From Hippopus hippopus (taxonomy: Eukaryota > Mollusca > Bivalvia > Cardiida > Cardiidae): DNA of 64,000 bases. Made by a program: the position numbers and the translations under genes. Under the pieces are notes generated by a model. It had not been told where the DNA came from and did not search any database. It saw only the letters and a list, made by a program, of their open reading frames with translations. This document shows, piece by piece, positions 55,535 to 64,000 of this stretch. The stretch is from contig OX328109.1 of the NCBI GenBank assembly GCA_946811185.2, positions 14,606,255 to 14,670,254 on the forward strand, in the 5' to 3' direction. How positions within the stretch are numbered: position 1 is the stretch's first letter; each line of letters opens with the position of its first letter.

Positions 55535-55902
55535 ACTCTTTACCAAACAACAAAATTTTGAACTGGTCCAATTTGAAAGTATTTGCAGACAACAATTTAG
55601 ATTTAGATATTTTCCCAATAATGAAGAAAAACATCCGAATTCATCAACCATGTTCGATTAGTTGTTTTGCAAATGCTTTCCACATATAACCCTTTACCAA
55701 ACAACAAAAATTACCAAACATCCAAATTCAAAGCATATGCAGATGACAAATCAAATTTGGTTCAAATGAAATTTGTCTCTAAAAAGGATAGAAATGTGGG
55801 AATAGGAGAAAATGCTTGTTACCAGCATTTTCTCCTTTTCCCATGTTTTCAAAACGGTCCTCAGGGTTATTTAAAACTTGGAATTGTGTGGTAAAGGGTT
55901 AA
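55535..55902 (+). repeat. Repeat A fragment and full copy
   Basis: Fragment 55535-55686 (left arm and a stray end), full copy 55687-55902. Confidence 0.7.
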
Positions 55903-56075
55903 AATTGTTGCTAGGTGAAAAGCTAAACTAATATTTGATAGCCAAACACTACTGACAGCATGAAATATTTTCATAATAAAGCACAATGCAACAACAACAG
56001 AAGGGTTCCTATTACAAAAGCACAGATCAATAAAATGCAATGAGAGCTGGCATCCATCAAGGTCTCCATGGAAAA

Positions 56076-56238
56076 TCAATCTTTGTATTTCAAAAATAAT
56101 TTCAATCTCGTTGGATAATGGATATGATCTATCTGCGTGGTTGTCAATTTTTGCCGCAATGCCATCCTGCATAGGTGTTGAAGACTGACTACACCGTTAC
56201 CGCCTGTCTTGAAGAATGACATAGTTCCTCTACGATTC
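56076..56238 (-). CDS. Terminal exon encoding a SOCS box (partial gene)
   Basis: After a TTTGTTTACAG acceptor the exon encodes NRRGTMSFFKTGGNG, then VSLQHLCRMALRQKL, then IDHIHYPTRLKLFLKYKD and stop. SLQHLCR...ALR plus a YPxRLKxFLxY end is the Elongin-BC/Cullin-5 binding pattern of SOCS boxes, so the protein is probably a substrate adaptor of a Cullin-RING ubiquitin ligase. The substrate-binding domain (SH2, SPRY, ankyrin or WD) is not in the window, so the subfamily cannot be named. Upstream minus-strand DNA to 64000 shows no other exon I can support. Confidence 0.62.
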
Positions 56239-56465
56239 CTGTAAACAAAATAATAGTGCAACACATCTGTTGTCTAGAGAAAAATCTGTCTTCTAAAGGA
56301 ATATGTAGTTTATTGCTTGTTATAACAAGAAGCTCTTGATTAAGAAAATCACTATATACTTTGTGCATAATAGATGTAAATAAATCACACATTTCTATGA
56401 GTGAAGGTGATTCATTGAAAGTCAAAATGATAAAAGCGACAAATTAATTTTCATTTGGCATGAAA

Positions 56466-58086
56466 AACAAGAGGGCCATGATGGCCCTGAAGTCGCTTAC
56501 CTGAGCCTTTGGACCAAACATGACCCATCTCTTGAGAGATATTATGACAAACATTCTAACAAACTTTCAATAATATTGGACTAAAAATGTGGCCTCTAAA
56601 GTGAGCACAAGCTTTTACTGGAATTTGTCGAAGTGACCTACTTTTTGGGCTCAATATGGCCAATTTTCAAACTTGCTGTAGAAATGATCGAGACACACAT
56701 TCTGACAAAATTTCATGAGTATATGAGAGAAAATGTTGCCTCTAGCAGGTATACAAAGTTTTTCCTAGGTTTGCACTGGTAACCTAGTTTTTTACCTGAA
56801 GTGATCCATTTTAGATGTCATCTGAAATATTATAAAGACATGCATTCTGACCAACTTTCATGAGTATTGGCCTCTAGAGTATAGACACGGTTTTCTAAAT
56901 TTTGACCTGGTAACCTAGTTTTTGACCCCCAATGGCCACTTCTCATACTCTTCTAAAATATCATCAAGACAAACATTCTGACTAACTTTCATGAGAATTG
57001 GACAGAAAATGTGGCCTCTAGAGGTTACACAAGGTTACACAAGATTTGACCTGGTGACCTAGTTTTTTACACAATGTGACCCATTTTCAAACTCATTTGA
57101 GATATCACCAGACAAAAATGCTGACCACCTTTCAAGACTATTGAAATGTTAATGTGGCCTCTAGCATGTACACAAGCTTTTCCTCAAATTTGACCTAGTG
57201 ATCTAGTTTTTGATCCAATGTGACCCATTTTCAACCTTTTCCAGGATATAATTAAGACAAACATTCTGACAAAGTTTCATGAGTATCTTACTGAAATTGT
57301 GGTTTCTGGAGTGTGCACATTGTTTTTCAAAGCTTTGATCTGGTTACTTGGTTTTTGACTTGGTATTATCAAGACAAACATTCTGGCCAACTTTCAAGAG
57401 TATTTAACAAAACATGTGGCCTCTAAGAGTGTACACATGGTTTTTCTACGATTTGACTAAGTGCTGAAAATGTGGCCTCTACAGTGTACATATTTTTTTT
57501 CTCTTTTTTTTTTTAAGATTAAATTTGACCTAGTGATCTAGGCTTTGACTCCACACAACAAATCTTCATACCCAACCAAGATATATTCATGATCAAACAT
57601 TCTGACCATGTTTCATGAGTATTGGACTGAAAATGCGGCCTCAAGAGCGTACACAAGTTTTTTCAAAGATTTGACCGTGTGACTTAGTTTCTGACCCATC
57701 ATGACTCATTTTCCAACTCATACAAGATTTCATCAAGAAAAAGATTCTATCTTTCAAGAGAATTGGACAGAAAATGTGGTCTCTAGATTGTACACACAGT
57801 ATTTCAAAGATCTGACCTTATGACCTAGTTTTAGATCCAATGTGACCCATTTTCAAACAGGTCTGAGACATTGTCAAGACAAAGACTCTTACCAAGTGTC
57901 ATGAGTATCAGAGAATGTGGCCTCTACAACGTGCACAAGGTTTTTCTAAGGTTTGACCGAGTGACCTAGCTCTTGACAGGACGTGACTTATTTATTAACT
58001 CGTCAAAGATAGAAGTTGACAATGCACGCCAGACACAGCATGATCACAAAAGCTCACCTCGAGCACTTCATTCTTGGTGAGCTAAA
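56466..58086 (+). mobile_element. E-family element
   Basis: Starts AACAAGAGGGCCATGATGGC, about ten diverged units, ends CTCGAGCACTTCATTCTTGGTGAGCTAAAG (hairpin degraded). It lies just upstream of the SOCS-box exon on the opposite strand. Confidence 0.75.
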
Positions 58087-61000
58087 GAAAGTGGTATTAA
58101 AAGTTTAGCGACACAATACTAAGACTTTCCTATAGAACTGGTTTAAGTAAGGTAGCTCTTTAAAGGAAGAGAAAAACATGGTTTATTACAGCCTCAACAA
58201 CCAGCATTATTTAACATCATCAGTTGGTTAAAAAAGAGGGTTATGATGGGACTGAAATTGCTCACCTGGTATTTCAACATTGCTGACCCCAGGTGGCATC
58301 CAATATAAAAACCCAGGTAGAAGGTAAAAAATAATACCATTTGAAAAACAATTTTCAGAGTTTCCACCCATAAATCTAAGTAAAAACCTTAACCAGTAGG
58401 CAAGGAAGCTATGGATCCCTGGACTATAATTACAACAGACTTGACCCAAATTCAGTAGGTGATACTATCTAGTGCTCACGGTTGTAGACAAGAAGACCTT
58501 TAATATTCAGACATAAATAACTCTATATCCCTGACCCTGGACACAGCCAGCTTTGACTTTAGAAATAATCACTTCTGACAGCATACAAAATATCAATGCT
58601 GTACACATGGTGGTTCAACATAAGAAAAATCAATACACACTATGTTTCCCCAATAAGCAAAGGTTCCTTAGTTATCTGTGTGAAACTCTTTAGAGAACAT
58701 ACAACCCCTGGGACGCCAATATTTCACCCAAGGGACATACTTCAAATATTTCTTCATTGAGTACCTGAACTGTGCATAAAAAATAACATCTATTCAGGTT
58801 TTTCATTTCCAGACAAAAGGTTTTTCCATTTACTACTCAATGGAAAACAAAATTGGGCCATCTTCATTCAAATGGACATAATTCAAACACTTTTGATAAA
58901 GGACCAACAGATAAGTTACATCGAAAAAAACTTACAAAAAACATCTTAATTGCTTTCCCTTTTTATTTCTGGTCCACAGAGTAGCCATAAATTTTTTATC
59001 AACAAAGAAAACAAAGAGTACTTTAATCACTTTTCTTTGCATTTCTTTTTGATTCATTGCTAGCTGATTTCCATTTCTGTAGAAGATTTTTAAGAATTTT
59101 TAACTCACAAGAATGACGGTCATACTGGTAACATTGCGTCAATAATTGCAGCCATTTATTTTTTCAAAGCATAGTTATAAAGACAGTTTGAAACATTGGG
59201 CCAAACAAACTTTGAGCATCTATTATTTGCTCCTGCTACCTATAGACAAGAGCAAAATCAATCACTTTGGAAGATAAACCAAGGAATGCATGAATTATGT
59301 TTGATGGAAATTGTCCTGTGGAATAGGAAAAGATGTTTGAATAAATTGTTGATGACTGATTCTGACCATCAGACAAATGACCCACTTTTAAAGCTACCAA
59401 CAAGCACCCGTTGCTTAGGTGAGCCAAAAAGAAGCAAAATTTGAAACAAGAAAAATACACATGATATGATAGCATCAGATGACTACAAACTTTCCTGGCA
59501 AAAAGAAACTGTTATGAGAACATAGAATTTTGTATCCCTACCTAAAACTATTCTGGTTTTCTAATAACCTAAGCATTGCAATAGAGCTGTATCTGTCCAT
59601 ACTGTTTTGTTACATATTTTCCAGGGTACTTATTTCATGAAATACAGGCTTGCTATAAGCTAATAAATTCTACATAAATTAGTAATATGTAACCTAATAG
59701 AACTGGAAAACAAGATCATCAAATGTGGGTGCCAACCCTCTGCTGTCAGTGCGTTTGCATTGAAAATTCAAATTCTAAAAAGGGGTATAACTGCATCACA
59801 TTACATTGGGAGTTACTTTCCCTTCTGGTATCAGTTGCTCTTTGGGTTGTAAACAATCTGCAAAAGTTTCCAGAAATTATCTTCATAAATATTTGTGATA
59901 TGAGAAAATGTCCAGGTTTTTGCCCAACACTGCCAACTAGTAACTGGGCTTTAATGATACATAGCCGTTTTCTTTAATAACAGCCAAGCTAAAGAGACCA
60001 AGTAAAATATGACCCAATACTGAACTTATAACAAGGCTCTTAATTAAACAGAAACCATTCTTGTGGACAAGCATCTTTGATTAAACCACATTTTAAAACA
60101 TTGTGACCAAGAAACTGTTCAAAATGTACAATTTTTCCATTTGCAACAATGTTGTCCCTATTGACACTGAAATAGAGTTTGGCTTGTTCAGGTACAACAT
60201 TCTTTTCCTTGTCATTAAAGCCTCTGTCAGTATGGTAATAGTGAAGAAATCAAACGCTTAGATGAACGAAGTAATTCCTTCCAAAAAGAATCAAATGACT
60301 CTGAAATAAAAGTCTGCTCAGTTACTTATTTCCCTTGTCACTTATAGCAAGCCTCTATCACATTTTGCTAAAAGAATATTAATTTATTATCAATGGCAAC
60401 AACTATTGTACAGTACCAACCTTGACCTGCATTGAACAGGTCACAAAGGTCATGTCAAGGTCATGACCTTTCAACAATGAGACAGGAGACGCTATAAATA
60501 GCTTCCTGCTTGTTGAGCTGACTTCATCTTGTTATGGTCTACACCAGGGTGACAAGGATAAAATCAGGAGAAATAATTCTGCAGAAAATATAAGTTAGCA
60601 AGTGATCTGGACCCAATGGTCAGGCAAAAGTATAGTTAAACAAATTTATGTTCATTATAAAATATTGTGTTCATGTTTTCTATGTTAACAGATGAAAAAT
60701 ATGATCAATGACAAACACTATTCTATCCCTTTCTATATTAAAACTACTCCTTTTAAATTCATACTTTCTCTCTTTCTTCCATATCACTTTTTCTCTCTAT
60801 CACTCTTTAAAATACAGCATACTTTTGCAACCATTTTGGGTCAAATGATCGAATTTGCCTGTGAAAGATCAGAAAGCATTTATTGTAGGATAGGGCAAAA
60901 ATGCTGGTTATCAGCATTTTCTTCTGTCCAACAGTGTTTTCAAAGGCTACCTAATTCCTCATTTTTTTGTTAAAGAATTAAGGGATATGTACAATTAACC

Positions 61001-61108
61001 CTTTACCTCACAATCCAAGTTTTAACAATGCAGAAGGAAAAGGCTTTTGAAACCAGGGTTTTACATTACTAAACTCTTGTAACAAGTATTGGTGACTAGT
61101 ACAGTATA
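58087..61108. other. Largely unassigned intergenic or intronic DNA
   Basis: Holds an E-like start at 58230, a K-family copy 59700-59997 (CAAGATCATCAAATGTGGGTG ... AACAGCCAAGCTAAAGAG), and A fragments 60815-60985 and 60998-61050. No exon I can support. Confidence 0.5.
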
Positions 61109-61931
61109 AACAAGAGGACCATTGGCCCTAAAGTGCTCCCCTAAGTAAAGTCATTTAGGACTAATAAAGCTGGAGAGATCCTGGTTGTGATGATGTAAAA
61201 CATGTGAGTGTTAGTGACCCTTTTATCCAAGGTATCATTAAGAAAAAGTTTCATGAGTATCAGACTAAAAATGTGGCTTCAACAGTACATGCAACTTTGA
61301 CCTAGTACCTACTTTTTGACTTAATGTGACCCAATATCAAACTTGTCCAAGATCTCATCAAAACAATATTCTGACCAAGTTTCATGAGTATAAGAATGAA
61401 TATTTGGCCTTTAGAGTGCACACAAAGTTTTCTAAGATTTGCCCTGGTGACCTACTTTTTGGCCCCACATGACCTTATTTCAAACCAGTCCACGATATCA
61501 CCAAGACAAACAGTATTAGACTGAAAATGTGGCCTCTACAGTGCACACAGGGTTTTTCTAAGATGTGGACCAGTAACCCACTTTTTGACCCAAACTGACC
61601 AAATATTAAACTTGTCTGAGATATCAGTGAGACAAACATTCTGACGAAGTTTCATGAGTATCAGACAAAAAATGTGGCCTTTAAAGTGCACACATGGTTT
61701 TTCTAAGATTTGACCTGGTGATCTACATTTTCACCCATCATGAATCAATTTCGAACTTGTCGAGATATTATCAAGACAAATATTCTCACCAAGTTTCAAG
61801 AGTATTGTACAGAAAATGTGCCTTCTAGCACAAAGGTAATTGTTGACGCCTGGATGTCGCTCAATGTACAACAGACACAGCACAATCACAAAAGCTCAAC
61901 TTGAGCACTTCGTGCTCAGGTGAGCTAAAAA
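61109..61931 (+). mobile_element. E-family element
   Basis: Starts AACAAGAGGACCATTGGCCC; about five units; intact 3' hairpin GAGCAC-TTC-GTGCTC followed by AGGTGAGCTAAAAA. Confidence 0.75.
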
Positions 61932-62940
61932 CATACTTTATGGATTTGGATTTGCCTTGAAAGCACATGATATGGATAACAACCCAATGTTTTTCAAACC
62001 ATTTTCACAAATATTAATTTATACATTCACACAAAAATAGTTTTCTTATATGAACAATACTTCAAAATCACTATCTTATTGATATTTCATATCTGCTTGG
62101 CAGCATGAGTATTACTTGACACTTGAAATTGCCTATATCAATGGAAGAGCACTGTCTAATTTCAGATGTTCATATCACGATCTTATGATCAAGAAAAGAA
62201 GACATTGCGGGATACTCAAAGACAAACACTGGCATGATTTTGAATGCAGTACCTTTGCAACAATAGGAGTAAAAGTTCTTTAGATGATATTGGTTAATTG
62301 AATGAACTAAAACCACATTTAATAAAGTTATGATATTAAAGAGTAGTGAAACAGTTATTAGAGGTGCAAGGTTTCGTATAGAAGGTTTCTAGCTCAGAAA
62401 AGAAGTTTTATAAACTTAATACAAATTTTGACTCAAAGAACATCGTTCAATAAATTATTAGTCTTGATTTGATAAGTTTAATATATTTCTAATTATCTAG
62501 CGTATAATTAGTGGACACATTTTTCTCTCTCAAAAACACATTTTATAAAGTGCTTATTTTTCATGCAACAAGTAAATAGATTTGGTTATGGTTCAAGGAA
62601 ACTCATTCATTGATTTGTAAAAGAAGCAACTTGGAAAGGAAAGAACTGCTAACTGAAAGCAATCTTTTCCTTCTGCTTGTTATTTCTTACAACATCCATT
62701 TTGCCTTATCAACTTTCTAAGACATAGTATTACATGTAAATATCAACAGTTATTGTATATCACTCTATTTGTATTTGAAATTGTGTATTATGTAAATGTT
62801 TAAGGGACATAGGCCTCAAAACAGTTAAATAAACCATTGCAATGAAATGAATTGAACAGTAGAGCTAAATAAATAGAAAGGACATTTTGAAATCACACTA
62901 ATTTCGAGTCTGTTTTTGTCAGAACATCAGCCAAAGAAGT
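61932..62940. other. Unique-looking AT-rich DNA
   Basis: No coding, RNA or repeat signature recognised. Confidence 0.5.
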
Positions 62941-62944
62941 GGAT

Positions 62945-63005
62945 AATGTAGATCCAAGATCAGACTACATGTTCTATGCAGTCTGATCTGAATTACACTG
63001 TCTGT
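62945..63005. repeat. C-family hairpin
   Basis: GTAGATCCAAGATCAGACTA and GCAGTCTGATC...TACACTG. Confidence 0.65.
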
Positions 63006-63289
63006 TTCAGCAGTGAAATCTAGGTTAAGCCCTAAAATAGTTAAGTATACAAAAAGCTCTGGTACATAATTCATTCAATTTTCAGACAGACAAAATAATT
63101 TATTTCCTTAATGGTCAGTCTCCTGTGATGAAATATGAGCAGTCTAGAACTTGTGACATGTCACCCTAATCTCCACATGAAGTAATTTAGGTGGATGGTT
63201 GGCTAAACAGCTGAGGGAGGGAAAATTAAGCCAGGGACTTGCGGATTGTCTTAAGCCCCCTTTGTTTGTATTACATTTTAAGTCCATTT

Positions 63290-63525
63290 TCATGGCTTGT
63301 GTCATATCATGTAGGTCAGTGCAACTAAGCATGTGCTTCCTGGCTTTCTCACGCTAGTACTGACACAACTTTGTTTCATAGCCACTGACTTCTTTTCTCA
63401 CATGCATCAGAGGTGAGAGGCCAAACATTGCCAAAGAAAAGGTTTACCTCAACTAGGTATTGAACTCTCAACCACCGGGTCACAAGTCAGATACGCTAAC
63501 CACTGAGCTAACCAGCCCGGCATCT
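63290..63525 (-). mobile_element. tRNA-derived SINE, minus orientation
   Basis: Reversed B box (GGTATTGAACTCTCAACC) and A box (CTAACCACTGAGCTAACC) at 63455-63515; body matches the plus copies at 1176 and 38756. Confidence 0.8.
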
Positions 63526-63609
63526 TAGGCCCCTACAGGGCTCAGGGGGCAACAGCCCTTGTGAGGGATCAGAGTGGAATGTCTTCTGGAAACACTGGCT
63601 TCACCCCCA

Positions 63610-63972
63610 AGGACACCTGATGACAAAATTTTAAACTTGCCCAAATTCAAAGCATTTGCAGACGACAATACAAACTAGAGCTGTCACTGAATGTGACTTA
63701 ATACCCCCGCCAGCCCTTTGACAGAAACAGGCAATTATTTATACACAGACGGACACACGGATGGACACATCGACGGACAAACGGACAGACAGGCTGATTC
63801 CAGTATACCCCCGAAAACATTCGTTTTGTGGACGTATAATGATGCTATTGGTCTTTGAAGTAATAAAAAACATTCAGGGAAAAGGAGAAAATGCTAGTTA
63901 CCAGCATTTTCTACCTTTCCCACATTGTTTTAAAAAGCTTGTTAAAACTGGGGAATGTGCGGTAAGGGGTAA
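63610..63972 (+). repeat. Repeat A split by a Helentron-like element
   Basis: Left arm 63610-63671, right part 63841-63972. The insert 63672-63840 has GACGGACACACGGATGGACA...GACGGACAAACGGACAG and a hairpin end CCCGAAAAC-ATTC-GTTTTGTGG, then ACGTATAATGATG. Confidence 0.75.
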
Positions 63973-64000
63973 ACTCCACAATACGACAAATTTTTAGATT

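Noticed and set aside
56189..56425. 78-residue minus-strand frame running through the SOCS exon acceptor
   Set aside because: It is in a different frame from the SOCS box and crosses a strong acceptor; no domain seen.

Overview
This is an AT-rich, repeat-dense stretch of animal nuclear DNA, most likely from a bivalve mollusc. Three things point there: split genes with GT-AG introns and animal-type proteins; tRNA-headed SINEs ending in an ACACCATTCAATTAA-like tail; and several families of ~145-163-bp tandem-repeat elements resembling the bivalve 'pearl'/Helentron-like elements. There are no bacterial operons, no rRNA and no convincing functional tRNA. The species cannot be named from the sequence alone.

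Two complete genes lie head-to-head near the middle. On the minus strand is mitochondrial malate dehydrogenase (MDH2; 8 coding exons, 26289 down to 12436, 343 aa). On the plus strand is a STYXL1-like rhodanese/dual-specificity pseudophosphatase (9 coding exons, 26632 to 40662, 298 aa). Both models were built by hand from reading frame, splice phase and family similarity; every junction keeps frame with GT-AG borders. The start codons are 342 bp apart, so the gene pair probably shares a bidirectional promoter. The same divergent pair is adjacent in the human genome. Two lone exons belong to genes that mostly lie elsewhere: a terminal exon of a TMEM272-like multi-span membrane protein (plus, 2276-2475) and a terminal SOCS-box exon (minus, 56076-56238).

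Almost everything else is mobile DNA. Repeat A, present about 50 times, is a ~226-bp element with TTAA borders, CCCTTTACCA-type ends and a long central palindrome; MDH2 intron 4 is built largely of it. Repeat B (~255 bp) and repeat C (~60-bp hairpin core, ~220 bp when complete) are further palindromic MITE-like families. Families D, E, F, H and K are tandem-repeat or Helentron-like elements; most begin AACAAGAG and end in a GACGGACGGA tract plus a short TTC-loop hairpin. There are also tRNA-derived SINEs, a hAT-like element with an 8-bp duplication, a mariner-like mini-MITE, a 106-bp MITE with a 9-bp duplication and a 3.2-kb inverted-repeat element in STYXL1 intron 1.

Layout: 1-2850, hAT element, SINEs, TIR repeats and the TMEM272-like exon; 2.6-6.8 kb, B and A copies; 6.8-9.4 kb, tandem repeat and a duplicated promoter-like unit; 9.4-12.4 kb, K, D and A repeats; 12.4-26.3 kb, MDH2; 26.6-40.7 kb, STYXL1-like gene; 40.7-56 kb, gene-free repeat field with E arrays; 56.1-56.2 kb, SOCS-box exon; 56.4-64 kb, E arrays and low-complexity intergenic or intronic DNA. 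Nested insertions (A in A, D in A, D in F, A in B, A in E) show several successive waves of transposition.
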